NCBI RefSeq assembly: GCF_041381155.1
Contig: NC_091135.1
Coordinates: forward strand, 59,680,567-59,744,566
Origin: Argopecten irradians
Lineage: Eukaryota > Mollusca > Bivalvia > Pectinida > Pectinidae
Length of the DNA stretch: 64,000 nucleotides
Reading direction: 5' to 3'
Shown here: positions 12,801-24,300 of the stretch, in pieces
Layout: every line of letters starts with the position of its first letter
Position numbering within the stretch: the stretch's first letter is position 1
Position numbers and translations under genes: made by a program
Notes under the pieces: model-generated
The model's input: only the letters and a program-made list of their open reading frames with translations
Told to the model about the DNA's origin: nothing
The model's database searches: none

Positions 12801-15800
12801 TTGCTTTGAGGTAATGCATTAGAGCACTTGGTGCTTGATCTACATAAGTTTGAGGAATTGTTATACAGAACATATTAAATGTAGACTTAATTGTCTATGT
12901 ACAAACATTATGCCTGCCCTATTTAAATGTCCAGAACATAAAATTATATGTTATTTCTTCTTCTCATGATTAGGATGACACTGATGAGTCTGAATGTAGT
13001 TTACAGTCGTCACGACGATCCAGTGTGGCATCCCCTTCACCAGAGAAAGAAATTCGTCCATGGCAACGAGCTGGTAGGTCAAGGCCCTATACAGGATTAA
13101 ATTTTATGATAATTATATATTTTATCATTGAATGATTTGAAACAGTCACAAACTTAAGTATAATGTAGGACTAATTCACGTACCAATGATACCTGATAAT
13201 GTTCATGCGGGACTATTGTTTCTATTGGTGATGGAATGACATCAAAAGATGATATCCCGCGCTAATGTCATTTCAAGACAAAAGTTACATTCCATCACCA
13301 CTGGAGATACTTATCCCACACAAACGTTATTGGGTATCACATAGTGTGTGAATTAGTGTCATCGTTAAACGGTGTTTTATTCAGTTTCACTGTTGAAGAT
13401 AACTGCCTGAAAACAGATTTTGCTTGAAAATAACCATAAATAGAATTTGTTTAAGTTGATACATGATTTATTGATCAAATTGACCTACTTTACTGTAAAT
13501 GTTACTTACCCAGACTTGTTACATTTCTCTGTAGTGGTGCGAGACCTGGCTACCACCCAGAGTCGGCCTGTGATACTACAGCGTAGGAATACAATAACGG
13601 TGTGTGAGTCGCCTGTACAGGTACATCCCTCGAGCACCCCGCAATCCCCAATCATAGAGGAGGCTGATGAAGAGAATGTATTTCCACAAAAAGACACCTC
13701 CAACAAATCTCAAACAAATTTGCATGATAATGCTGTGAAAAAAATTCGACGTCAGTCGGCAGTTTGTAAATCGCATGTCTCAGCCAATGACGTTCGACAA
13801 AGACTAAGTTTAAAACTGCATGGTAACACTACAGCAATGTGCATGTCCTCCCATGACAGGGTGCATGCTAGGGCGCATCTTTCTTCACAGTCCTCCGGGA
13901 GTTCTGAAGACCTGCTCTCAGAATCATCATCTCAATCATCACCGCGGATGAGAAAGATTAGTGAACCTTTACTACGGACATACCCACAGAAAGTGCAGAG
14001 ATCCGCAAGTGTTAGTGATATGACTGGCCATCGGCCTCAGCCAATGACCAGGTCCAGAACTATGCCTAAAGTTGTTAGTGAATCAGAGACAAGTGACAAA
14101 TCTAATGAGATGGTGAGACCTGTCCCACGACCCCGGCCCGTTCCTGCCCCAAGAATGAGTCGTAGCTCCTCCCCTAAACCTGTAACCTCGCCTGCTCTAG
14201 CTCCCACAAATGAGAGCTCTCCATCCCCTACAGTGTCAAAGAGAGACACTTCACCCACCCCTGCTAGACGAGACGCGTCTCCGACACCAGCAAAACGTGA
14301 CACTTCCCCCAAACCTGTGAAGCGCCACAGGTCTTCTGTACATAGGTCATCCACTCACACAGAGCGTCACAGACATAGACTGAACTCCTCAGAGGAGGAG
14401 CAATCCTCTGAGATAAGCTCTGATAAGTCTTCAGAACAACGGCATAGATCGTCTGATCGAAGACGTTCTTCAGAACGAAAACAGAGTTCATCAGAACAGA
14501 GACAGCGATCTTCAGAACGTAGACAACGTTCTTCTGAAAAGAACCAAATCACAGAGCGGAAACAGCGCACATCTGAGCACCGTACCCATGTTGACAGGAA
14601 TTCAGAATTGAGTTCTGTGCCCTCTACACCTTCTACCTCCACCTCCTCATCTGTTGTCTCCTCTCCTTCTCACATCACCCCTGACCCCTCCCCAAAACCC
14701 AGCCCCACTCCCCGCCCTCGAATCCAGCGCTCTGCCAGTCACGTGATTAAACGCCAGCTCACCATATCAGGTGGCCCGGTGCCCACCGCAGACTCTGACC
14801 AAACTATTCCACAGGACTCCACCAAGGACAGTAGGAAGATATCCATTCGTAAGGAATCCTCCTCAGAATTTGGAAGGACATCATCTACGACAGATTCTGT
14901 CAACACGAGGGTTCCTCGACGATCTGATTCCTCACGTGCCCCACGCCCGATGAGCTTGATAGAGGTAGACGACCGCCGTGCTATTATTCAGGAGGCAGGA
15001 GAATCTAGTCTCCAAACGAATGGTGCCACAGGTTTCTCGTCCCTTGACGTAAGAGACCTGTTGAATGTAAGTTCGAGGATGAGGTCCTCTGCCGCTTGTG
15101 AGGACCCTGCTTCTACTACTACTAACTGTAACGGTAGTCCTGCACCTAGCTCCCATCCATCTTCTGCTGTGCCTGCTGCTGCCGGCTCTGTGAGTATTCT
15201 AACATCCTGGCTAGTCAGTAACCATAGTATCACCTCCCTTAATCATCCCCAACGTTTGCTTTCACACCCAAGCATTGTTGTCCCACTGAGTTGGTTTGAC
15301 TCTCACTTATTTCTGCGAAATTTGAATTTTTATTCAAATCATGATTTTTTTTCACTCATGAAAAGCATCCTGTTTACTAGTGTAGTAAGTTTTCTAGACC
15401 AATAAGCTGCTAAAAGTCATAATAGTCAATTAGGTCAATAAAACAACTAGGAATACAAATAAAATTGATTACAAACTTACATATCTGTAAAGAAGTTTTA
15501 GTATACATGTTTGTGAATATGCCATCTTAATTATATAAGATATACAGAAACATTCCAAGTAATGAATTTATGATTGTCTTCCTTTGTCAGATGTCCCAAG
15601 TTTTGATCAAGGTGAAGAAACGTCATAAACAGATATACCACCTTATTTGTCTAACACTAAAGTCACCATACTCTCATGGTTAATGTCACCATGTCGCTCT
15701 CCTAATGTTACTGTATAGAATTTGACAAGTCTGACCTGTGTTTGGAAGTTTCAAAAATTAAAAACTTTCGGAATTATAGGATGTTTGGTAGTGACAGCCA

Positions 15801-18800
15801 GTATGAGTTGCTGCAAATCATTCCAAAAATACACTGGAGGTTGCATATTACATGCGTCTCACGATAACTATACTGAGATACGCAAGAGTTAAATTAAGTT
15901 ACCAAAATGCTCTGCAGTTATCAACTTTGAGTTAGTGAGAAGTAAGCCCGTTGATATTTGTGGATACATGAGAGGATGGTGTAGTTAGACAGCTAAGAAC
16001 AAGGTGTTACAGGTGTTTCGACTCATAGTCTCTACTGCTGTTCACTGACTTCTAACCTCTGCTCAAATATTAACTATACATATAAAATCAAATCTACATT
16101 AAATCAAAATTTCATGCCTTGAAAGGCAGATTTTTTATATACATATCATCACATAGGGTAAAAAGTTTGGTAAAATGTTGAGGATTTCAATTTATTATAT
16201 CCCCTGAGTATATCAAGTGGATTACCTGGAATAATAGATACAAAAGTACACCAAAATGTCCACAAAATTATTTTTAATTAATGATAAAATCACTTATTAC
16301 AAATCTAATATATTTTTTATAATGTATACTTATCCCTTCATCAGTTTATTCAATTAGTGTGACAAGCATGTAATTAACTAATTCATTTGTTTTCATGCAA
16401 TTAAGATATATTTAAATATAGTAATTCATAAAGCTTAGCATGTTTTGAAATGTTGATATTGTACTAGGTAGTCTTGTGAATTTGCTTGTTTTTTGTCATG
16501 ATATACATACAAAATATTAAATAAAGAACGCAGGAAAAAATATCTAACTTTTTTTCCACAAACAATTAGTTTAAGAAGATGGTATGATTTTTCAACAATT
16601 CAATATGAATTTAGGCAGAACATTTGCTCAAATGTCAATATTAGATTGTTTTGAGCTTGATTGATTTGAAGTATGTATAGCCACTGTGTAACACTATGTT
16701 ATGTGGCCTTGGTCACTTGATTAGCACATTCACTTACCGGGTAGTAACATGTACACAGGCAGACTCCATCTTAGTGAGTAGTCACTTGTATAATGCTATT
16801 TTAAAAAGGCTTTGTTTGATTAGTTCAGTTTATTTTCCATTAGAGTGCTGACCACATATAATATTATATCGCTATGTTTTATTATAGTTTTCCATCTTTT
16901 TCCTCTATTTTGATATGATTTTACCTCTAGCATGGTGTGTGAACATTTGTAGAAACTTAAGGCTGTATGCTACACTAACATTCAGAGATCAGTATCATTA
17001 GAATGTTTTATATTCTATGTGTGAATCTTTCTGGTATTGGCATGGCTGTTTTTTTTCTTAACAATTTATATAAATAATTAATGTTATCTTAACTATAAAC
17101 TTTTTTTTTTTCACTGATAATTCTTTTAACTTCATCAAAATTCTTCTTGGGTTAAAGGTCATTGTAATAAGAAGTTTTCATTTTTTGTTTTTAGTACAGG
17201 TTTGTTCTATTGTTTACGTTAAAAATTCTTAGATTTGTCATAAAATAAGTTATTTTTTATTCAATCGTCAACAATGATGCTTAGAATGATCAACAAATGC
17301 TATTGAAAATCAACGAAGTTTCTAAACATGACAATATCACAAGAAAAGTAAGAGTTTTATCCAATTTTAAAACTGTTAGGTTTTTATACGATATTAGAAA
17401 CACATTTTTATCAAATTTATTGGATGTTTCGTTGAATAGCTGTAGATTTACATTGTGATTCATATAATGCCACACCTTACAATGGAACCAAATTAACTGT
17501 TTATATGATTAGGTTTCAAACTTTTTAAAATATAACAACTAAATTTTAACATCTTTATCAGTAAAATAATCATTTTCAGAAATGGTCACATCCAATAGAA
17601 TGTCTGTCTTTAACTCTGGAGGAGGTCACTCATATCCGTACAGTCCTAACGAAGGCGGACTTGGAGTCGGCCATCACACAGAAGGATCTATACACATTAC
17701 TGGCCAAGGGCAAAGTAAGTATCATTTCAAGGTCACTCATATCCGTACCCGCCTAACAAAGGCGGACTTGGAGTCGGCCATCACACAGAAGGATCTATAC
17801 ACATTACTGGCCAAGGGCAAAGTAAGTATCATGTCAAGGTCACTCATATCCGTACAAACCTAACAAAGGCGGACTTGGAGTCGGCCATCACACAGAAGGA
17901 TCTATACACATTACTGGCCAAGGGCAAAGTAAGTATCATTTCAAGGTCACTCATATCCGTACAAACCTAACGAAGGCGGACTTGGAGTCGGCCATCACAC
18001 AGAAGGATTTATACACATTACTGGCCAAGGGCAAAGTAAGTATCATTTCAAGGTCACTCATATCCGTACAAACCTAACAAAGGCGGACTTGGAGTCAGCC
18101 ATCACACAGAAGGATCTATACACATTACTGGCCAAGGTCAAAGTAAGTATCATTTCAAGGTCACTCATATCCGTACAAACCTAATGAAGGCGGACTTGGA
18201 GTCGGCCATCACACAGAAGGATTTATACACATTACTGGCCAAGGGCAAAGTAAGTATCATTTCAAGGTCACTCATATCCGTATAGACCTAACAAAGGCGG
18301 ACTTGGAGTCAGCCATCACACAGAAGGATCTATACACATTACTGGCCAAGGGCAAAGTAAGTATCATTTCAAGGTCACTCATATCCGTACAGTCCTAACA
18401 AAGGCGGACTTGGAGTCGGCCATCACACAGAAGGATCTATACACATTACTGGCCAAGGGCAAAGTAAGTATCATTTCAAGGTCACTCATATCCGTACAAA
18501 CCTAACGAAGGCTGACTTTGAGTCGGTCATCACACAGAAGGAATTTTGGCATCTGTTGGGAAGGTTTTTGGTCTTGACCACAACATAACAAGACCCATAG
18601 CAATGATAGATTCTACTGCTTTGTGCTCCCAGCCTTTTTGAATTGGGGTGACAAGTTCATCCATTGTCAGCATCATGTGACTAGGTATAGGATGATCTAA
18701 TTGAGTCTTTAGCATGAAGTGTTTTAGCACCATGAAATAGGCAGTAGTTCAGAATTGTCACAAGAGGCCTAGGAACATCCTGAAATACTGCAGCCACCCA

Positions 18801-20017
18801 AACTTCACCACATTTAACTCACCTTCCACAAACCCTAAAGAAGGGGCAATCCTCAAACAACATAAAATGTTGATTTACTGCAAAATAAAATCAAACCAAA
18901 CCAACTAATTCCCTGTGAGTATTTACAAGGTAATATCATGTAAATTGTACTAATTATGTGTGTTTGTTCTTTCAGATTTGTTTTACATGTAAAGAAGTGA
19001 AGTTCTCTATGTTTGGTCAATGGGGAACTCGGTGTAAGATATGCAAGAGAAACGTCTGCAATAACTGTCTCCGCAAAGTAAGTGATATATTGCTCTCCTA
19101 GCATTGTTACACCTTGTAATTATAAGTCTGTTTGGTTTTAACTTTCACTTTACTAGTTAAAACAGAATTGTTGATGTAAGTATAGACAAAAATCCCAGTG
19201 AAATACACCCGATTAACCTACCAGTATTGTCAATTACAATTTTAAATCAATATAATTACTTTAATGTGCAAGTATTTCAACAATGTACTTTATGGCATCA
19301 AAACAATTATACTGTCAGAACATTCCATTTCGCTTTGTTTCACAGATGAATGTGCCAACTGAACACTTTGAGAACATACCAGTACATACTCTAAGTCCCA
19401 TACCTCTCAGTCCAGAAACTCTGGACATCATCAGGGCATATGAAAGGTAAAGTAGATAGAAAATGAAAGTAAAACTCTGTTGGTTTTATAGTCTTTACTT
19501 GCTTTAGTAGATACCTTTTGGAAAGAAATGTTGATAGATATGGTAACCTTGTTTCAACAGATAATCTTAACAAAGCCAAAAATGAACTGATTAAAAACGT
19601 TTGATAGATATATGCATGTTCCACTGACTTGTTCATTATTTGTAATATGTATGTTTCAGTACGGGGTCTGTTCCACACTCTCCAACTACACAACGCAAGC
19701 AGCAGCAGAAGCTGGATACAAAATCTGTAAAACCAAAAACACTACAACGTGCCAACACATTTACTGCAAACCAGGGTCCGGCCATGTTACCTAACAAGAA
19801 TCTCCTGAAGGGCCCGCAGATGAACATATGTCGTGATTGTAAGGGAATGATCATGGAGATTATAAGGACAAGTCGTACCTCCATAGCACTCATAAATCAA
19901 GGGAAGCAACTCCCTAAAAAATCAGACGGCTCTAGTTCTGAAGATGAAAGAAGCACCATGAATCTCTCTTCTCTGTCTCTTAATGTTAAACATTTCTTTA
20001 CTCCAACGAAAGATTGA
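3681..20017 (+). CDS. SPIRE: Spire-type actin nucleation factor, C-terminal part (9 visible exons)
   Basis: Exons: 3681-3761, 9588-9705, 12393-12530, 12974-13073, 13535-15189, 17580-17714, 18976-19077, 19346-19446, 19660-20017; all have AG/GT edges. Spire proteins nucleate actin through WH2 repeats, cooperate with formins through an N-terminal KIND domain, and reach vesicles through the Spir-box and FYVE-like zinc finger. Seen here in order: a WH2-like segment (LLLQDIRQQPKLRPV), a roughly 550-residue Ser/Pro/Arg-rich linker, the Spir-box (CLSLTLEEVTHIRTVLTKAD) and a Cys-rich FYVE-like finger. The final block has a C-x2-C pair (ICRDC). The predicted product is about 917 aa once the 34-bp duplication in exon 3 is discounted; as assembled, that duplication shifts the frame. 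No KIND domain is visible, so the window holds either the 3' part of the gene or a short isoform. The Spir-box and finger make the family assignment firm; which vertebrate paralogue it matches is not resolved. Confidence 0.9.
3762..7437 (+). other. Spire intron 1, unique part
   Basis: No exon found. It contains a 16-G run (4965-4980), an A-rich tract (about 6785-6825) and otherwise unique AT-rich sequence. Short open frames at 5424-5669 and 6463-6684 look like chance. Confidence 0.5.
4965..4980 (+). repeat. poly-G tract (16 G)
   Basis: Sixteen consecutive G residues inside Spire intron 1. It could form a G-quadruplex in RNA or DNA, and its length may be unreliable in the assembly. Confidence 0.8.
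7438..9225 (+). repeat. 53/58-bp minisatellite with higher-order structure, about 32 copies
   Basis: The unit alternates between 53 bp and 58 bp; the longer form has an extra ATAAG before ACCAG. Every unit carries TTTTATTGTACAG, then ATAAATGTCT, then GTAAGTGTTAC: an acceptor-like and a donor-like signal 10 nt apart. Marker units with GCTAATC in place of TTTATC recur at 7821, 8265 and 8720, so about eight monomers form a higher-order repeat of about 444-455 bp. It lies in Spire intron 1. Confidence 0.93.
9588..9705 (+). CDS. SPIRE: Spire exon 2, WH2-like segment
   Basis: Encodes VKDRILKSPPKRELDPIE, then LLLQDIRQQPKLRPV and KDGKLV. The LL-x2-I-x4-LR-V pattern fits a WH2 actin-monomer-binding motif, of which Spire has several. 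TTTACAG acceptor, GTGAGT donor, entered in phase 0 and left in phase 1. Confidence 0.85.
9881..12340 (+). repeat. 25-bp pyrimidine-rich minisatellite, about 98 copies
   Basis: The unit is TCTCTCCTTATG then TCTTCTACTCATG, with small length variants. No frame of the unit contains a stop, so all three plus frames stay open and produce long illusory proteins of a repeating 25-residue pattern (MSLLMSSTHVSPYVFYSC and so on). It ends about 50 bp before the acceptor of Spire exon 3 and adds about 2.5 kb of pyrimidine-rich sequence to the intron. Confidence 0.95.
12393..12530 (+). CDS. SPIRE: Spire exon 3, with an internal 34-bp duplication that breaks the frame
   Basis: TATTGTAG acceptor. Reads VETSRTKLNNDDETESPLPV then RKVIKPDFNLLRNF. 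The last 34 bp before the final GAG are present twice in tandem. With one copy the exon is 104 bp and joins exon 4 in phase 0; with two copies (138 bp) the frame moves and meets TAA inside the second copy. The donor is GAG|GTAATA at 12531. Either this allele is damaged, splicing avoids the duplication, or the duplication is an assembly error. Confidence 0.75.
12528..12840 (+). repeat. 40-bp tandem array that copies the exon 3 donor, about 8 copies
   Basis: Each unit has GAGGTAATATATTGTATCAC followed by TTGGTGATCTGCATTGCTTT, so each repeats the exon-end/donor context GAG|GTAATA. One unit (about 12716-12730) has picked up CTACGTAACTTTGAG, the true 3' end of exon 3, linking the array to the exon boundary. 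Confidence 0.92.
12974..13073 (+). CDS. SPIRE: Spire exon 4
   Basis: Encodes DDTDESECSLQSSRRSSVAS then PSPEKEIRPWQRA. ATTAG acceptor, GTAGGT donor, entered in phase 0 and left in phase 1. It is an acidic, serine-rich linker of the region between WH2 and Spir-box. Confidence 0.8.
13187..13339. mobile_element. small foldback element (MITE-like), about 153 bp
   Basis: The left arm (GATACCTGATAATGTT...GGTGATGGAATG) and right arm (CATTCCATCACC...AACGTTATTGGGTATC) are imperfect inverted copies about 55 bp long around a short loop. Target-site duplication is not clear. It lies in Spire intron 4. Confidence 0.6.
13535..15189 (+). CDS. SPIRE: Spire exon 5, large Ser/Pro/Arg-rich linker
   Basis: CTCTGTAG acceptor, entered in phase 1; open for 552 codons to a TCT|GTGAGT donor in phase 0. 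It is strongly biased in composition: SH3-ligand-like PRPRPVPAPR, tandem (S/T)PTPA-x-RD repeats, and an SR-like stretch of SSERRQRSSE-type repeats. The long antisense open frames over this exon are shadows of codon bias. Vertebrate Spire has a much shorter linker here, as far as I recall. The frame stays open past the donor to 15405, so intron retention would add about 70 residues. Confidence 0.85.
15190..17579 (+). other. Spire intron 5
   Basis: Unique AT-rich sequence. I see no exon, array or mobile element with recognisable ends. Confidence 0.5.
17580..17714 (+). CDS. SPIRE: Spire exon 6, Spir-box
   Basis: ATTTTCAG acceptor, phase 0. Encodes KWSHPIECLSLTLEEVTHIR then TVLTKADLESAITQKDLYTL and LAKGK, ending AAA|GTAAGT. 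This matches the Spir-box (compare the vertebrate pattern SLALTVEEVMDVRRVLVKAE), the Spire-family segment just before the FYVE-like finger. Confidence 0.93.
17624..18542 (+). repeat. 107-bp tandem array of the 3' part of the Spir-box exon plus its donor, 8.5 copies
   Basis: Copies start at 17624, 17731, 17838, 17945, 18052, 18159, 18266, 18373 and 18480 (the last is partial). Each has the last 91 bp of exon 6 followed by 16 bp of intron with GTAAGTATCAT. No copy has the acceptor or first 44 bp of the exon. 107 is not a multiple of 3, so reading through changes frame. Copies differ by a few bases. Confidence 0.96.
18543..18733 (-). pseudogene. coding-like fragment of unknown origin
   Basis: On the minus strand an open frame starting at 18733 reads MVLKHFMLKTQLDHPI then PSHMMLTMDELVTP and IQKGWEHKAVESIIAMG. 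Composition looks like a real protein, but I do not recognise the family. It begins where the Spir-box array breaks off and sits in a Spire intron in antisense. It may be a fragment of a gene or transposon protein, or chance. Confidence 0.3.
18976..19077 (+). CDS. SPIRE: Spire exon 7, FYVE-like zinc finger
   Basis: CTTTCAG acceptor; encodes ICFTCKEVKFSMFGQWGTRC then KICKRNVCNNCLRK, ending AAA|GTAAGT. The C-x2-C pairs (CFTC, CKIC, CNNC) match the degenerate FYVE-type finger of Spire, which targets membranes. Confidence 0.93.
19346..19446 (+). CDS. SPIRE: Spire exon 8
   Basis: TTTCACAG acceptor; encodes MNVPTEHFENIPVHTLSPIP then LSPETLDIIRAYE. It corresponds to the vertebrate segment KMPSKKFGHIPVYTL. 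Phase 0 in, phase 2 out. Confidence 0.9.
19660..20017 (+). CDS. SPIRE: Spire exon 9, C-terminus
   Basis: GTTTCAG acceptor. Contains NICRDCKGMIMEIIRTSR, equivalent to the vertebrate VCSECTSFVADVVRSSR segment that completes the zinc-finger module. It ends NVKHFFTPTKD with TGA at 20015-20017. Confidence 0.93.
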
Positions 20018-21085
20018 CCTTTGAGCGGAACTTGTACCACTGTGTGATATCAATGGACTTAGGTTTTAGGAAGACCTTTTCACCATTGATGCAATATTGA
20101 TTCTTGATGCAGTAATGAACAGACATTCCCTGAAAACGTGATGGATGTATACAACAGCTGAAAAATTACTAACCACTGCTATTTCTCAATTTTCTGATGG
20201 AAAATACAGATGTAGCAGTGTCATAAATTGTGTTAATTTGTTTCAATTATATACCTGATACCAAATATAATTCAACAAATGTCCGATTTTGAAACATAGA
20301 ATTACATGTAGATTGATAAGAACTTGTGACTGATATATTGATGGATGTACAAATGGTTCATAGAAATGGTAGCATAATCGTGAGTTGAGAAAAAATTTTG
20401 AGCTTAATTTATAATGTACAACTGATTAGTAAAATGAAAATTCAAAGCATTATTTGTTTTATTAGAGAACAAATTTTAAAGTGAATACTATGAATGGCCT
20501 GTGTGACACCTTATTTATTTGGTGTTCTCCCCACCGACAGTTACTGACCACCGTAGCTCCACGTTGTTGTAGATCTGAATCAGAAATCGTCAGGCTGTGC
20601 ACAGTTTCTCTTTACACCAAATTTTATGTTTTAAAATTTTTACTTCAGAAATTGAGCGATACATTCATTCTGTTTCTTTCTCTTTTTTTTATATTAATTT
20701 TTTTAAACATTTTATTTCATGATATACAGGTATTGTACATATGTCCTGTTTGGCTTAGAACTGCTGTTTGTTTCTCCAATGAAAATGCAGGGTGAATAAT
20801 CATGGTAAGGTTCAAAATCAAGTAACGACCATTACTTCATTATGTTCATGTCAACAGGTTTTACTTTTATACAATCAGACAATTTCATCTCAGAGGTATT
20901 TTAATGAAAAATTTGAAACATAGAATGCATAATAAGTAAGATATATATTTACAAAATAAGTGAGAAACTCATAGGCCTATGATCTGCAAACATATAGTGA
21001 CTCTGATAATTCTGATATCATTCGTGTGCTGAATAATACATCTTCAGATATACAACTTGGTGCCATATCCAATTTTAAAATACCA

Positions 21086-21091
21086 AATAAA
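21086..21091 (+). terminator. candidate polyadenylation signal for Spire
   Basis: AATAAA about 1.07 kb after the stop. A second AATAAA lies at 21346-21351. Which is used cannot be told from sequence alone. Confidence 0.35.
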
Positions 21092-21345
21092 GCTTAGCCG
21101 ATAAATTCCAGCCAGAAAATTTGATGTATATTATCAAGTTAGTAAATTGTTGGTTTCTGAGATCATGCATGGAAATATAATTGTATGTATGAACTTCAAT
21201 AATTTATTTGTGTCTAGTTGATAGAGGAATGTTTCGCCTATGAAATGCCTAATATTACAGACTGGCATTGTTTTATCTCCCTAGAAATGTATGTTTTGGA
21301 AGGTGTAGTGAACATGGTGACTCATGGTAATCAAAGCTTTGTTTC

Positions 21346-21351
21346 AATAAA
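21346..21351 (+). terminator. second candidate polyadenylation signal for Spire
   Basis: AATAAA in the context TTTCAATAAAGTTT, about 1.33 kb after the stop. Confidence 0.35.
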
Positions 21352-24300
21352 GTTTAGAAGTTTATATATGTGTGCATAAAAGGTTGGCGAATGCCAGCAC
21401 ATGAAACTGTAGGTTTTGTATGTGATAGGATTAGGTATGTCTGTTAGTTAATTGGCCTAGATATCAATGTCAAACTAGTAGAGATTCACAATCTAGGAGG
21501 ACGAAAAACAACAGTAAAACAAATAGTGGACAATAAGAGTTAGGTATGAGTGTATCTTTGATAGTCATGTGTGATTGACATAAAGTATGATATTTGAGGG
21601 AAATAGGAACTTAAGGTTTACATTATCAAGGGAGGTGTATGCGAATAGAAAGAAAGTAAGAGAGGTATTCAGAGTATTAAGGCGTATATATATATATAGT
21701 TGCTGGAGTTTGATAGAAATGATCTGGATTGAAAAGGGAGTTATCACATGTAGGGTATGATTGTTTTATCATTTATTTTCTCATTTGAATTTCCTGTCGT
21801 GTGTGTGTATATATATATATAGTCAGAACTGTTCCTTTGTTTTTACCATTGTGGTGCTGTATGAGATATTCTGTGATTATTTTTTGTACTGATTTCATAC
21901 TTTGATCTGATGTAATGTTGCCCACCTTTATAGTCAGCCATTGTTATATAAGAACAAACCTAGGTTGTATACCAACGTGATATTATAGAGAACAAGCCCT
22001 AGGACGTTTGTGAAATGATACCACAATCCTTCTGGTGAAGTTGTTAGATATTGACCATGTTTGAAATATCATTGTTTTCTCGGAATTTGACACGTTTTAG
22101 TGTTTTAATTGAAACAGACAGGTTGCACTCGCATCAGAGAACCTGTAACAAACTTACTGTGTTGTGAACTTCTATTGTTTAGTCTTTTATCAATCTGACT
22201 TTACTTGACTTGTTACTAACTAGGTTATTAATAATGTTAAGTTATTCATTCAAATCTCTCCAGAGAACCTTTTATGACATTTGAATTTCCCTAGGTATCA
22301 CCTTGACAGTTGAGATATGTTTCATTGCTAACCATTTATGTACTGGCAGTATGACCCATGATATTCGTGGTTATATATCATTGTAATAATGCTGTTAACT
22401 GTGGGTTGTCTACTCAGCTTTTGTATTTACATTCCCAATATTCAACACCTGTACAGATAGAGTTGTTAAATTATAATGTAATATATATGCAAAGTGAAAG
22501 TTTATTTAGAAAATGGCACTACATGTTGTATATTTATATCTTAAACCACACAGCAAACAGTTTAGATATCCTTTTACTAAATCCACATTTCTTTTATAGA
22601 AGTGAATCACAGGTATAGCCATCTACGATTATATTTCATGGCCAATGCATGTGGTTCTTTAGTGAAAACGAACTGTTATTTGTAGATAAATTTTATTGTT
22701 AACATATGTCAATATGTTTTAATGTTGATCACAAAACATGTATATCTACATAACTGTAGTGCTGAATGGTTAAAATGGCTGTTAAAATATCAAAAGTTTA
22801 TTTACCTTAAAAATGAAATATTAAAGTCTTTGTCACAATCATCAAGGACCCTCTAAAATTAAATGAAGTACCCACCTAACTTCAAATGTTTTAGATTTTA
22901 TAAAAAAAATCTGCATAAATTATACTTAATTTTGCATTAATTGATTTATACATCATTCTATTTTTATCACGTTTATGAGTAGGGTTTAGAAAATTGGAAA
23001 GTGAATTTTGCATATATAATCCAAGTTGATACAACAATGTTAGTTGTGATATTTGTATCAGTTTGGTGCATCTTTTTTATTCTGACATCAGTTGATTTTC
23101 AAAATATGTTTTGCTGAATAAATTGCACACTCATTGAAGAGCTTATAATCAAATATTTGTTTTGATAAGACATGCAGTAATGTAAGCTTTGGTCTAAATA
23201 TCACAAAATATCAATGAACAAATTCACACAAGTTATATAGAGATTTTTCATTGAAAACCTAATACATGTACATTTTGTACCAGTATTCTCAGTCTATTGT
23301 CACACTTTTGTAAAAAAAAAAAAAAAAGAATTAAAGCAAAGATATTGTCAGATATTGTTAGAAGTCTTTTTGATAAAGAAACATTGTTATAACATTATAA
23401 TGATCATTGTGAAAGTCTCAATTAACTATTGATGTTCCCTTTACAATAGTACTTTGGTATATACGTGTATGTGTAATAGAACAACGTATTTAGCCTATTG
23501 TTGAGTACTACAAGAGTATCCCTCCTGTCCTATTGTTAACTTGTATAGTCACATTGATTAGAATAGAAACATGTTCATCACCATGCAAAATACCATAGCA
23601 AAGTTTAATAAATAGGCATTTTATTTATTTTCATATTTTAATGTTTATTTTGGAATGTTCCACACCAGATTTATCAAGCAGTTGTTTATGCCTAACATTG
23701 TATAATACAGTTAAAAACCAATTTCATTTTTTTTCACTTCTCGTTCACTGTCATTTTGGAATCATGTTTAGAATTGTGAATATAACATAGCTATTTATTA
23801 CTATATAAATTAGGTTTGTTGTAGAAGGTCTAAAGGGCCTGTATAATGTGTCTCACTTGTTACCCCGTCACTCTTTAAAATCTAGGTACACAAACAAAGC
23901 AATACATGTTCCTGTTCTTATGTGTTAGACAATTTCATTGTCATTTTTCTTTCTTCTAACACAAAAATACTTTATTCCTTATACTTTGAGAATAAAAGAT
24001 TTAACACATAGGGGTAAAACTTAGTGACTTCAAGTTTGCATGCCTTTAAGGCCTAACTGGTCTGAAGGGTGTCAGTTAGATAGCGATATTACATGTTTCT
24101 CACTCCACAAATGATAGCCACATAGTGAATGTTGTGGTCGACTCTCCACTCCCTTGGTTTTTAAAATTTGTTTAGACAGGTAGTGGCTGTTTGTATTGTA
24201 GGTCTTTTTTTTTAATCTGAAATCAATACATACCAACACCACATGAAATAAAATGTCAAAGAATCACTGGTGTTTGTGTTGTTTGTAGATTTACAAAGTC

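Noticed and set aside
14037-15233. Antisense open frames over Spire exon 5
   Set aside because: Shadows of biased codons (Ser, Pro, Arg) in the sense exon; no splice sites or family match on the minus strand.
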